Shown here in pieces: positions 40,901 through 52,964 of a DNA stretch of 64,000 bases. Positions within the stretch are counted from its first letter, which is position 1; the number at the start of each line of letters is the position of its first letter. The translations under genes and the position numbers were made by a program. The notes under the pieces are model-generated. The model made no database searches. It was not told where the DNA came from and saw only the letters and a program-made list of their open reading frames with translations. Origin of the DNA: Begonia masoniana (lineage: Eukaryota > Streptophyta > Magnoliopsida > Cucurbitales > Begoniaceae); contig CM039509.1 in assembly GCA_022432975.1 (NCBI GenBank), positions 4,713,043 through 4,777,042 of the forward strand, given 5' to 3'.

Positions 40901-42624
40901 AAAAGTGACACTCCCTTTCTTTTTGTTGACAGCAGCAAACATGGTTGAGTCTCCTGTCATATGCCTCGAACATCCACTGTCGAGGTACCACTGGTTCTTT
41001 CCAGGAGAGCACTCAACCTGCAAGACAGAATTCAATTGGTCTTCTTAGGTACCCAAATCTTTTGGGTCCTAGTGTTAGTCTTGGTTCCTTTAGGAACCCA
41101 CTGTAACTTGCTACCTAGTTTCATACTGTTTGTTTTTAAAGGACATATGAAGGACTTATGTCCTACTTCATTACATGTATGGCAAGTAGCCGGTTTGACA
41201 AAGAAATTCTTAAAAACTTTTCTCTTATTGAACTTGTCATAGCCTAAACCTGCTTTATCATGAGTAGCTCTATGATTCCCTATTAGTAAAGTTAAGTTCT
41301 TGCTACCATTTGAGAACCATAGAACAAGTTTATTCAAAGACTCATTTTTCTTTTTAAGTTCAATAATTTCCTTCTCATGCAGGTCTACTTCTTTAGCATG
41401 CTTTTCCAATAAATCTGTATTATCCTTTTTCAACAGATTGTATTTAGTTTTCAGCATCCCAAACTGTTTAACTAAGTCATTAAAAGCATCAATTAGTTCA
41501 TCTTCTTCATTATCACTATCGTTATCACTTAAAATATTTGAAGAAGAAGAAGTACTAATATTTTCCTCGTGTGCCATGAAGCACAAATTTGCTACTTCCT
41601 CATCTTCTAAAGAGGAGGTGTCACCTTCACTGTCATCCCAAGTGGCCTTCATAGCCTTCTTCTTGAACTTCTTGGGATACTTCTTTGTCTGTGGACAGTC
41701 TGCCTTCATATGGCCCGGCTTTCCACATCCAAAGCAGGTGATTTCCTTGTCCTTTTGAGACTTATCACCCTTTGGAAATCTTTTTCCCTGCATCCTTTTC
41801 CGTTGCAGGAATCTACTGAATCTCCTAGTGATGAGAGCTATATCCTCATCCTCTTCTTCTTCTTCTTCTTCCTCAGACAGATCTTGTTTACTTGAGGAGG
41901 CTTTCATTGCAATATCTTTTCTTTTTGAAGCCTTTCTCTACTTGAGATCTTCCTTCTCGTTTGACCTCATTGTGATCTCATGAGTCATGAGAGATCCAAG
42001 GAGTTCCTCAAGTTTTAGAATCTTGAGATCCTTTGCTTCCTGTATGGCAGTCACCTTTGGCTGCCAGCTTCGTGGAAGACACCTAAGAATCTTCCTGACC
42101 TGTTCTTCATAAGAATATGATTTACCAAGAGCTTTTAAGCCATTGGTAATGTTAGTAAACCTTGTAAACATAGAGGATATAGATTCATCTTTTGGCATAG
42201 AAAATAACTCATACTCATGTACTAGCATATTCAATTTACTCTCTTTTACTTGATTTGTTCCCTCGTGGGTAACCTCTAATAAGTGCCAAATTTCTTGGGC
42301 ACTTTCACACCCTTGTACCCTATTAAATTCATCTCTATTTAAGGCACAATACAGGGTGTTAATCGCCTTAGCATTAAGGCTCAGATTTCTCTTATCTGAC
42401 TCAGTTAGATCAGTGGAAATCTTAGGGACACTTTGGCCATCTACAGTATTCATGGGTTTAAATGGACCATATTCAATAATGTTCCATAGCTCATAGTCCA
42501 TGGCTTGAATGAATATCTTCATTCTTACTTTCCAGTAAACATAATCACTCTCATCAAAGAAGGGAGGCCTATTTGTAGCTTGACCTTCTCCGTGTGTGGA
42601 GTTAGTGTTGAATGTCATTGCCAT
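37925..42624 (-). pseudogene. gag-pol of element B, three breaks
   Basis: Starts MAMTFNTNSTHGEGQ at 42624. gag with core (NLSLNAKAINTLYCALNRDE), acidic stretch, CCHC knuckle CFGCGKPGHMKADC, coiled region, second knuckle CHTCNEVGHKSFIC; protease WYLDSGCSRHMTGD; GAG-pre-integrase [11 protein letters not shown]; integrase ([16 protein letters not shown], then VVKRKN); reverse transcriptase ([27 protein letters not shown]); RNase H to a TAA at 37925. Breaks: in-frame TAG at 41938-41940; a shift of frame at the gag-protease junction near 41032; TAG at 40601-40603 where element A has Trp. The third acidic residue of the integrase triad, Glu in elements A and C, is Lys here. The rest is one long open frame of 881 residues. 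Confidence 0.92.
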
Positions 42625-42689
42625 TGTAAATATATCACACAATGATTACAAGATAGCTTAGACAATGATAACCTTGCTCTGATACCAAT

Positions 42690-44112
42690 TGTAGGATCGG
42701 TATTGTCTAAGAGGGGAGTGAATTAGACTTTTTAATTTTAATTACGAGTCACCCTAGTTTCTCCCTTGATTAAACTATTAGTTTTAACACAAGTAATCAA
42801 ATTATGAAAACAGAGAGAGAGAGAAATACGACACCAGTATTTTTACGTGGTTCGGCCAAACTGCCTACGTCCACGCTCCAAGGCTCACTCCTTGAAGATC
42901 CTTACCCTTCTCCTCACGAGAAAACACAGATCGGGATTCCGGGCTCCGATCAACTGCCTTTACAGATCTGGATTGAACTTCACGGGCGTCAATCCACTGC
43001 CTTTTACAAATGATTTGAGTTTGTGAAATTAAGTGCAGACTACACTCTCACAGTAATTGAATCTCCAGTTAGGATTGAGAGATGTAGAGAAAATACAGAG
43101 TGTTATCACTTTCGCAGCTTAGGGCTCAGTATTCAAATTTGCAAAAGTTGTTCCTTCGTGCTCTAAGCTCGACTTAAATAGTCTGTCTTCAAATCGGCTT
43201 GGCTTCAATGCTCCTTATCCAATAATAGAAGTTTAGTTACCGTTGGAGCAGTTTTCGTACAAGTTCAGGTAGCCGTTGCCGATTGTAGTTGTAAGTCGTC
43301 GTCGCCATAAATGTTCTGAAGTTAAAGCTTGAAAACGACGTCACTGTAGCTTCGCGGTTTATTTGAATTCTGGCGGAAGACAAAGCTGAGTTAGTCTTGA
43401 GCCGCCATCGGATGATGAAGCTTTAAACGCTTGAACCGGCATCGGATGATGAAGCTTGAAACGCTTGAACCGGCACTGGATGATTAAATCTTAGACGTCT
43501 TCCGCCTTTGTCGTTTAGTGACCGGAAGAGGATTTCGTTGAAGTCATCCGCCTTGTCGTTTAGAGAGCGTAGGACTTCATCGTGTTAGCCCATTCGCCTT
43601 GTCGTTTAGTGGCCGGAAGAGTAATTTGATTTACTCATCCGCCTTTGTCGTTTAGTGGCCGGAAGAGTAATTTGGTTTACTCATCCGCCTTTGTCGTTTA
43701 GTGGCCGGAAGAGTAATTTGGTTTACTCATCCGCCTTTGTCGTTTAGCCCGAAGAGTAATTTGGGTTTAGCGTCATCCGCCTTTGGTCCGTCTAGGGAGT
43801 CCGATGGACTGATTTTTGTAAACGACTACCGCTCTTGTCGTTTTGTGACCGGTGGATTGATTTTTGTAAAACGACTCCGCTCTTGTCGTTTTGTGACCGG
43901 TGGATTGCTTATATTGTTTAACACATTTCAGCCCTGTACACTTAATCACATGCATTAAAAACTAAAATACCCTTACCAAGGGCATTTCCAACATATTAAA
44001 ATCATATGCATAATTTATAATTCTTATTCAATAAACATAATCAAAATACCAAGCTAATCATATAAACACATCATCAAAAACAATTTAGACTTAAACATCA
44101 TTTAAGTCAACA
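42690..44112 (-). repeat. 5' LTR of element B
   Basis: 1423 bp, ending on the minus strand at GATCCTACA next to the primer site. Near-identical to the 3' LTR, with the minisatellite region longer (one more 46-bp copy) and a patch of small indels at about 43740-43870. Confidence 0.92.
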
Positions 44113-44117
44113 GTTAT

Positions 44118-47100
44118 AAATACTTAAAGGAACAAAAGAATAAAGATAAGAATGAAAATAATGTAGCTTGCATGCTAGGTTCTGATTCTGATTTGTTTGA
44201 AGTACTTAATGTTTCTGATATTTCTTGTGATAACCGTTGGATTCTAGATTCAGGTTGCTCCTTTCATATGACTCCTAATAAATCATGTCTTGTTAATTTT
44301 AGTGAAACTTGTTCTGAAACTGTTTATATGGGAACTAATCAACCTTGTGAAGTAAAAAGAATGGGTGATGTGATTTTATGTTTACATGATAACAAGAAAA
44401 TAAAATTAACAAATGTTAGGTATATCCCTGAATTAAAAAGAAATCTGATTTCTCTTGGTACCTTAGCTGATATTGGTTGTAGTTATAGAGCTGAAAAAAC
44501 TAATATGAATGTGTATAAGGATAGCAAACTTGTATTGTCTGCTTCTAAACTTTTCGGTTTATATATTCTTCATGGATCTCATATTTGTGCTAATGTAAAC
44601 CATGTTTCTTTAAGTACTGACCATGCAGATACTGAAAAATGGCATCTTAGACTCGGCCACATAAGTCATAAGGGCCTAAAGGTGCTTCACGACAAAGGTA
44701 TGCTCGGTAAGAAACCTATTTCAGATCTGTCTTTTTGTGTAACATGTGTTTTTAGCAAACAACATAGACTAAAATTTGATAAGGGTATTCATTTATCTAA
44801 AGGCAGGTTAGAATATGTCCATGCGGACCTTTGGGGTCCTGAACAACATGCAACTCATGGAAATAATCATTATTTTTTATGCATTGTTGATGATTTTACT
44901 CGATATGTGTGGACTTTCTTGCTTAGAACTAAGAATGAAACCTTAGATAGATTTAGAGAGTGGAAAACCATGGAAGAGAACCAAACCGGGTGTAAGTTTA
45001 AGGGTTTAAGAACTGACAATGGTCTTGAATTTTGTAATTTTGAGTTTGATAAATTGTGTAAAGATAGTGGTGTCCTTAGACATAAAACAGTTAGAAAAAC
45101 ACCTGAACAAAATGGAGTGGCCGAGAGGATGAACCGAACACTCCTTGAAAAAGTGAGGTGCCTTTTGTTCACCTCAGGGCTATCTAAAGATTTTTGGGGG
45201 GAAGCTTTAAGTACAGCCACCTATCTAGTTAATAGAAGTCCAAACAGTTCTATAGATTTCAAAAGTCCTATAGAGATGTGGTCCAATAGGAAACCTGATC
45301 TTAGTAACCTAAGGATCTTTGGGTGTGCATCGTATGCTCATTCAAAAGAGGGTAAATTAGAACCTAGGTCTACCAAGTGTGTCTTCTTAGGATATCAGCA
45401 GCAACATGGTACTAAGGGTTATAGATTATGGGATAGAGAGTCTAGGGGGGTAAAAATTCTTGTGAGTCGTGATATAATTTTCAATGAGGATAGCTTTCCT
45501 TGTAAGGAAGGCAACGACATTCCTAGGTCAGATCCTGTAGATCCCATTCGTGTTGAGCCTACATCTTTTGAGGTGGAGATTCATGGTGAAATTAGTGAGA
45601 TTAGTGAAGATGCTCAGCAAGTGGTTGTTGATCATCAAGTCCCTAATATTGAGAGAGAGTCTGAACTTGCCTATCCATCTATTGAGGTGGAGGATCATGT
45701 AGATCATAATGAGGAGGTCCAGGAAGCCATTCAAAGTGAATTTCCTGACTATCAATTGATTAGGGATAGAGAACCTAGAGTTAGGAGACCTAACATGAGG
45801 TACTCCTATGCTGATCTTGTGTTTACAGCTTTGGTTGTGGATCATAATATTCAAATGGCAGAGCCTAGTTCCTATAGTGAAGCTATGAGATCTAAAGATA
45901 AAGATAAATGGTTAATTGCTATGAAATCTGAGATAGATTCACTCAATATGAATAAAACTTGGACTTTAATAGATAAACCTAAGGATAAAAAGGTAGTTCA
46001 ATGTAAGTGGTTGTTTAAGCTTAAGGAAGAGGTAAATCAAAATGAACCTCATTGGTTCAAAGTTAGGTTAGTAGCTAAAGGGTACACCCAAAAGGAAGTG
46101 ATAGACTTTGATGAGATTTTCTCTCCGTAATTAAGTTTAAAACCATTCGCATTATGTTAGCATATGTAGTCCAGTTTGACCTTGAGTTAGAGCAATTAGA
46201 TGTCACCACTGCATTTCTTCATGGGGAGTTAGTGGAGTATATTGTGATGGCACAAACAATCTCCTAGGCAATGGTACAAACGTTTTGATTCATTTGTTTT
46301 GAGTATTGGCTTCTCTAAAAGTAGTTATGATAGCTGCTTTTATTTTAAAACTGTGAATAATGTGTCTATATTCTTGTTGTTATATGTTGATGATATGTTA
46401 CTTATTTGCAAATCCATGTCTCTTATATGTGATCTGAAAGCCTCTTTAAATTCTGAATTTGATATGAAAGATTTAGGAAGTGCGAAAAAGATTCTTGGTA
46501 TGCATATTGTGAGAGATAGGAAAAGTAGCATGTTAAAGTTGCATCAACAGTCATACTTGAAAAAAGGTAATCTCTAATTTTGGTAATAAAGACTTGAAAC
46601 CTGTTCATATGCATCTTGCAAATCATTTTATTTTGCATAAGAATCAATCACCTAAAAATTCTACTGAATCTATGAAAATGTTAGATAAACCATATGCAAA
46701 TGTTATTGGTTCTCTCATATATTCTATAATTAGTACTAGACCTGACTTGTCATATGCTATATCTTTATTATCTAGATTCATGTCTAATCCAGGGATTGAA
46801 CATTGAAATGCTTTAAAATGGGTTTTGAATTATGTAAATGCTTATAGTTCTATAGGATTGATATATAAAAAATCAGATGTATTTACTTTAAATGGTTATG
46901 TTGATTCTGATTTTGATGGTGATAGAGATAATAGAAAATCTACTACTGCTTTCTTTTTTACTCTTGGTGGTAATTGCATATCTTGGAAATCACAAAAACA
47001 ATCTTTAGTTACTCTTTCAACTACTGAAGCTGAATATGTAGCATTGTGTGATTGTTGTAAGGAAGCTATTTGGTTATCTGGTTTACTTTCTGAAGCTAAA

Positions 47101-47340
47101 CTTGTTGTGATATTCCTGTTATTTGGTGTGATTCACAGAGTGCTATTTACTTGAGTAAAAATCCTGTATACCATGATAGAATTAAGCATATTGACATTAA
47201 ATACCATTATGTGAGAGATGTGTTGATGCAGGTACTGTGAAGATACAGAAGGTTTCCTATGAGGATAATCCTTCCGATTTTGGTACCAAAATTGTTCATG
47301 TTTCCAAGTTCAGACATTGTTTGGACTTGTTGAGGCTTGG
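44118..47340 (+). pseudogene. pol of element C (protease to RNase H), decayed in reverse transcriptase
   Basis: Open from the element B border through 46130: protease WILDSGCSFHMTPNK; GAG-pre-integrase WHLRLGHISHKGLKVLHDKG; integrase triad visible (HADLWGP, LRTDNGLEF, EQNGVAERMNR); integrase C-terminal GYQQQHGTKGYRLWD; start of reverse transcriptase (CKWLFKLKEE; KVRLVAKGYTQKE) to a TAA at 46128. Beyond it: FDLELEQLDVTTAFLHGELVE, then a large internal deletion (the segment between HGELVE and the tract before YKRFDSF is missing), YVDDMLLICKS intact, frame changes, RNase H (GYVDSDFDGDRDNRKS; TLSTTEAEYVALCD) and the terminal segment near 47160-47340. Non-functional. Confidence 0.88.
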
Positions 47341-47443
47341 ATAATCTTTAGGCATCAAAATTGCAGCGATAAAAATGCTTGACAGCCAGGAAAGTGCACT
47401 AGATACCGATATTATTTTATAGGACTTGCTTCAAGGTGGAGTT

Positions 47444-48039
47444 TGTTGGAAGGTGAAGCAAGGTTTGTCCAGCTGGCTGGATCCTCAGCCCAACCATGTG
47501 TTGCTGGATGTGGATCTGACCCAGCCCACAACCCATTGCTTTACCTACCCACTTCATTTAAGTAAGTTACTATTAATTCTGTTTTTCCAGAGAGCATTCT
47601 TTTATGAGGCAGCAATTCTCCCGAGGGTTTCTTCTTCTTTTTTCTTAGCGATCTCTTCTCTGCCGATGTCAATTTCTCCAAAAGTGTGATCGATCGTTGT
47701 GCGTGGTGATCATCTTGATCATCAAGATTTAGTTTCTGTCTATTTCCTTTCCTGATTGAGGAGCGAGTGATGCGATTGTGTATTCTTTGAGAGTTCTTGT
47801 GATGTATTTGTGAGATCCGAGAGATCCTAGGACTATTGTTGTATATTTGAGGTTGATAGTGCATTTCGAGCTCGCATCGAGCTGCCGTGGATGTAGATTG
47901 TCGTTATCGACAACTGAACCACGTAAATCCGGTTGTCTTCTCTTTATCTTTCTTGCATTTTATTTCTTTGATGCTATCTCTGTTAAATGTTGTTAATCTG
48001 TTAATAATAAGATCATAGAAATCACACCTAAACATTACA
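47444..48039 (+). repeat. 3' LTR of element C
   Basis: 596 bp, preceded by a polypurine tract. By eye it differs from the 5' LTR at roughly fifteen to twenty scattered sites, so element C is older than the insertion of element B. Confidence 0.88.
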
Positions 48040-48719
48040 AACCCATGAATTCATGAGTCACGTACACACATTCAGTTTTTTTATCAAAGCGAGTCGGTAA
48101 TTAAAAATATTGTTATTTGAATTGAAAATCACATCATAATTTTATATTTTATTTGATCTTTATTTTTAAAAAATAAAAAAATAAAATATATGTTTTTAAT
48201 GATTGATTTTTAAATAGTTGTTCAATTTATTTTTATTATGAAATTTAATAATATAAATGAAGTCACATTTTTAATTCATATTTAGTTTAGTAAAATAATT
48301 ACTTTTAATTAAATTGTACTTTACCTAAATTTATCATTTTGATTTGCATTAAATTGTACAGTTAATTCCTACGCAAAATTTGGCGAGTTGACTGGGCGTC
48401 GTCGAAATCTGAGAGCACGGCATAGTCTGTTACGACCTACAATAAAATTGGCAATCCAGCAAAAATTCAGACGACTTGTCGAATTGGGAAAACAGGCTTA
48501 TATATAGGCTGCAACCAATCCAACAGAGACAGCAACCACATGTCGTCAACATCACGAAAGAATAGTAAGAAGTGAATTTCAACCTAGTGAAGAATGAGCA
48601 AACTGGGTTTGCCAAACAAATACTTGTTTCACTCAGGACCCATAGTTTTCCAATCAAACAGTTCTAATCTTTCCTCTGCCCCTTGCCTTCTTCACCAATT
48701 TGCTCTATTCTCTGTACCT
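48040..48719. other. Spacer between element C and RER1
   Basis: 48040-48370 is very AT-rich with no recognisable feature. 48370-48719 probably includes the RER1 3' untranslated region (minus strand). No coding exon seen. Confidence 0.5.
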
Positions 48720-49980
48720 TCAGTCTGCCCTGCTGGCACTGCTGCTTCCAGAAGCTTTACCGCCGTATCTCTGCCAAATGTGAAAGCTACCGATGAAGGA
48801 ACTCAACGGTGAAAAATTATACATATATATTTTGTTTTACTAAGATCATGCGCGAGAAAGACTTGATTGCACAAATGGAAAGCAAAACCACATACGAAAA
48901 TATAATATCACCCACCTGCTTTCCGACGTTTAATGGAATGTACTTGTGCTTGATCATGTGTGAGATTTGTCTCCTCATTGTAAGAACAAACAGAACAAGC
49001 CAGTAGCAGAGTAGTATGGGCCAGAAGACAGGGACGTCGAATACTGAGAAGAAGGTCATGACAAAGGCAATGAAGAACGCCTTTGTGAAGGAGTACCTGA
49101 AACTCAAAAAGAAAGGACGAAGCAAAAACATCATTCCTGCAAACAAACAAATCCTTTCATATGGAAGAAATAGGTTTGGTTTTGCATAGTCGCATAATCA
49201 AGTCACCAACTATTCAATTTCCTGAAAGTTTCAAGTCAGCAATTCAAACTTCGGATGAAGGGAGGCCTTGAAAATTCAAACAAAGACAACTCATGTTGAT
49301 TCTTTCTGAAAAGACACGAGTCTCAGCACATTTCTATTAGCTCATGCATTAAGATGGTCTTTTGATGTAACAAACACATATAACGAAGGAAAAAAAATGG
49401 AAGGAAGCATTCTAAAAACTTATGGGAAATTAAATCCCAAAGCACTGGAATAACAAAGATTTTATACATAAAAGACTCAAGTAAACTCAATTAGATTTAA
49501 TAGTTAACTTCAGATATACATAAGAACAAAAAGATCTTAACTAAACTCAACTTTTAGCACAGAAGAGGCGAATAAAAGGTGATCCAAAGGTAATAAAATG
49601 CAGAAAAAGAAAACTAGCTGAGTGGTTTACCAGAACTTAAACTCAGGAAGTCGGCGGATGAATGGTTTGAATTCGTCGGAACCTTTTGTTGGCAGCAAGG
49701 GCCCAGCAGAAACTTCCATTTCCGGATCAACCAAAGGCGATAGAAACCCAATCAACAAATTCAGCAGATAAATTCCCAAACCATATGAGACTATGTAGAA
49801 TCCTTCAACATAATAAACACGCAACATATAAATTGCCACCACACAAAAGGTTCCAATCCATCTATATAGAGTATGAGGAGTAGACTTGTCCAGATAATAC
49901 TGATATAGCTTTGAAGCATCATGCCCCCATTGATTCAGTGGTGATGCTACCGAGGCCCCGTCGCCTCCACCTCCCTCCAT
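48720..49980 (-). CDS. RER1: RER1, ER retrieval receptor of the early Golgi, three exons
   Basis: Exons 49631-49980, 48916-49096 and 48720-48770 in frame, 193 residues, normal for plant RER1. Seen: N-terminal [10 protein letters not shown], conserved [19 protein letters not shown], two hydrophobic pairs ([20 protein letters not shown] and [37 protein letters not shown] and [18 protein letters not shown]), conserved [16 protein letters not shown], and a Ser/Gly-rich cytosolic tail [16 protein letters not shown]. Known for the family: a four-pass membrane protein that cycles between the cis-Golgi and the ER in COPI vesicles and returns escaped ER membrane proteins. The stop and all splice borders look intact. 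The sequence fits no other family. Confidence 0.95.
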
Positions 49981-51130
49981 TTATTCTGACTCATCAATTA
50001 CAAAATACAATCAGTTTGTCAAAATCCATAATTCACCTCACAGGCATAATTCACTTCCTTCTCTTTTTAAATCAAGCAACAATATTCCTCCAAATATAAG
50101 AATGAACCTAACAAGATTTTCTTTATAAACTACTTAAGCAAGGCTATATTGATAATCAAACCAAAGTGCAAAACCTTGAATCTCAAAATTGTTGCAGCGA
50201 TATTAGAACAGTAAAAAAAAAAGTACCAAAAACTACACTAAACCGGCTGGAGCTATTTAGCTTCATCAGAATACTTGTCAAATTACCAAAATCACGACCA
50301 CCATAAACCACAAATAAAGTAACTTTCGTTCTAGTTTCCTTTCTACAAAGTTTCTGTCATGAATATTGACCAAATTCAAATAATTGTTAGTTGTTGCTGT
50401 ATAAATTATACAAAGATATATTTTAGTTTTGGTGATGTCTTTCAACATTCTAAAATAACCATTCTTATCACTTGGGCGTTGGGCAAATGAATTTTTAAAA
50501 GGCGATGAGATGGAGGAAGAGAGTGTGAGTCAGGATGTGAACTCTCATTCTAGCTATTTTCTCTGTCTTTCACACCTCTATCATTTTCTTTCTCGGTTTC
50601 CCTTCTTCTCTCATTCTTCTACTAATTTCAGATTGAGTTGAATATTATAAATAAAAATGAGTTTAACATCAGTTGATTTATTTCGAAGTGTAATATTTTT
50701 ATCACGATTTCAAATACTACCAATCAACCAAACTAAAATTAAGGTTTTGACACCATCTCGTCAATGCTCTAAAAAGAACCAGATCCACAGTGGGCGTATT
50801 TCGTATTTCAACAAGATTTGGGGATTTCACCCGAATACAGCAGATATCAAATGCACAATACAAAGAATTAATCGAAAGAAGCCATATCTAGTTAGGAAAA
50901 AAAAAAGGGAAATGAAAATCTCATTTCACAAACAGGCCACAGGATAAAAACCCTAGAAACAAACATCCAAATCGAAAATCCACAAATAATTAGGAAAATA
51001 AATGCAACTCACCAACAATGAGCGTTGGAAGGTAAGCGGTTGGTAGTTCAGGCTCCTGGGGAAGAGGAAGCGGAAAGAGAGAGCAGATCTACAACGCCAT
51101 ATGGGGTTGACGATGCTTGGTTGCCTTCCT
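49981..51130 (-). promoter_or_regulatory. RER1: RER1 leader with a 1.0-kb 5'UTR intron, and proximal promoter
   Basis: On the minus strand a GTGAGTTG donor (intron from 51012) and a TCAG acceptor (to 49986) a few bases before the start codon predict a leader intron of 1027 bp. The leader exon would lie upstream of 51013, in a GA-rich tract. No other gene is seen in the intron. Confidence 0.55.
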
Positions 51131-52964
51131 CTCTCTCTCTCTCTTCTAATAGAATTTTGAATTATTAATTTATTTATTTTAGAAAAAAAAGGAAAAAATT
51201 TAAAATATCCATAGTTTAAAATGTTGGTTATATTATATAGTTTATTTAATAATATTACATAGTTTAAAATGTAAATTTTATTTTAATTATTTATAATTTA
51301 TTTTAATTATGATATTATTACACATACCCTCTTTTTTTTCTATTAAAATTTGACATTTTTTATTTTATGATCTAAAAATATTTAATTTATTTATTATTTA
51401 GATTTGTTTTTGAAGAAGAACAAGAGAAGCCCTCTTGGAGTCTTTTGTTTGAAATTTCAAGTCAAGCCTTTATAATATTGAGTAAATTATTTGAAATTCT
51501 TAAAAAAAGAAAGATATTAATAAAATATTAGAAATGTTTGTAAATTTAAAATTTGGAAACGAGAGGAGAGGAGGCTTGACTAGATGCCAATAATGTGCAG
51601 TGCTAGAATTCACGGTTCCTTCTGCATAGCCTGCACAGCCCAACGGGCTTTCAACGCACTCTTATCGTGGCGACCGAATATATAAGGGTGAAAATTGGTT
51701 CGGTTAAAACCGAATTGAACAAAAAATATTAATTCGGTTTCAAAATTGGAAAAATTGATTTTGGAACCGAACCGAATTGATATTTTTGGTTTGGTTCTTG
51801 GTTCTTTCATTCAAAAATCGATCAAAACCAAATTTATAATATTTATATAATTTTTAAAATTTTTATATTAAAAATTACAATTATATAGTTAAACCGGTCA
51901 AAATAGGCCAAAATCGAGTTTAAACTGGAAAAGACCGACATAAAACCGAATTCAAACTGAAAAAACCAAGAACCGAAATCGAGCTGAAGCAGGACCAAGC
52001 AAAACTGATTCTGTTTCAAAAAACTAATAATTTTGGTTTCGGTTTCAATTGGAGGTAGAATCGAATCGAACCGAACCAGACCAATTTCACCCATGGTTAT
52101 AGACATAGTCGGAGTGTAACACTAGATTAGTCATCGTCGGGAGTAAAATGGCAGACACCGTGAAACAAGAGGGCAAAAGCGGAATGAAGAAGGGAAAAGT
52201 GGGGCACCCAAGGAGAGAAAGTTTGGTGGAGTAATAAATGAAGAGCAATCAAGAAGATCTTCTTCACTCTGGATGAGGCCAGGCCCATCCTTCTCCCTCT
52301 TTTACGTAGCTCTCTCTCTCTCTCTTCTTCTTTTGGGTGGTCCTCCCCCTTTCTCACTCTAACACCCAACCCTGTTAACACTTTCTCTCTCTTTCCCTCG
52401 CTAGTCTAAGACATGTAGTTTCTAATTTCAGCCATGTCCTAAAATTAACGATGAATATTCTTAAATCTTAATTTTGCATGGAAGTTCGAAGGAAATCCTC
52501 CGAGAAAAATAGTGATAACTGTACATTAGTGTTGGGTCAATCGAGTTTACTCTTATTCATAGTGAGCCACATGGTTACATGCATATACATTATATATATA
52601 TAGGTTATGTGCTAAAGGAGGAAAAAGAAAAAATGTGAAGTAAAAAAAAAAAAAAAAAAAAAGAACATGTTGGAGCGAGTAAATTGATCCATGAATTCCT
52701 TCACATCTCCATCTTTAGGTTGTTGAGCGCAATGGAGCCTGCAAAACAAAAGCTTTCAATAGGTTGCATGGAAGTGTATAATCAAGATTCTATACAATTT
52801 AATGGTAGATTTAAGGAGTCTCCATCATTAATTCAAGTTGCAACTTGGAAATTCACTTTTATTCCATGAATATGAATCCAAGAAAAGATAATTGACAGAA
52901 CACGTGAATCCTATCTACCTGCATATGGTTGAGATGGAAGGGCTTCTGTTCTTCCCTGATCAAA
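51131..52964. other. AT-rich intergenic region between RER1 and bHLH genes
   Basis: Contains a MITE-like repeat (51686-52094), CT-rich stretches near 52312-52332, a TA-rich run near 52590 and a poly(A) run at 52642-52662. The part next to 52964 probably includes the bHLH 3' untranslated region. No coding sequence recognised. Confidence 0.5.
51686..52094. mobile_element. MITE-like repeat rich in CGGTTCGGTT motifs
   Basis: The ends form an imperfect inverted repeat: GGGTGAAAATTGGTTCGG on the left, and ACCAGACCAATTTCACCC on the right. The interior is full of GGTTCGGTT/AACCGAACC motifs, a pattern common in dispersed plant repeats. No coding capacity, and no convincing target duplication. Confidence 0.5.

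Larger units (their letters stand above)
33533..44112 (-). mobile_element. Element B: SIRE-like Ty1-copia retrotransposon with an extra ORF, full structure
   Basis: 10.58 kb, minus orientation. 5' LTR 42690-44112, primer site TTGGTATCAGAGC (42677-42689), gag-pol 42624-37925, an extra ORF 37633-35204, polypurine tract AAAAAGGGGGAGAT (34903-34916, minus strand), 3' LTR 33533-34902. A perfect 5-bp duplication GTTAT lies at 33528-33532 and 44113-44117. The two LTRs are almost identical outside one noisy patch, so the insertion is recent. Coding frames carry several stops, a frameshift and an altered integrase residue, so this copy cannot be autonomous. SIRE-lineage elements are known to carry an extra ORF at this position. 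Confidence 0.94.
31866..48039 (+). mobile_element. Element C: Tork-like Ty1-copia retrotransposon, split by element B
   Basis: LTRs at 31866-32461 and 47444-48039 (596 bp each, TGTTGGAAGG...). tRNA-Met primer site TGGTATCAGAGCC from 32463; polypurine tract AAGGTGGAGTT just before 47444. Flanks AACCA and AACCC agree at four of five positions, a probable aged target duplication. Without element B it is about 5.6 kb, normal for copia. Internal order is gag, protease, integrase, reverse transcriptase, RNase H. Confidence 0.9.

Noticed and set aside
33646..43013. Two identical 69-codon frames at 33646-33855 and 42804-43013
   Set aside because: They are the same piece of the two LTRs of element B, not a duplicated gene.
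44870..45220. Minus-strand frame antisense to the element C integrase
   Set aside because: Shadow of the real plus-strand pol frame.
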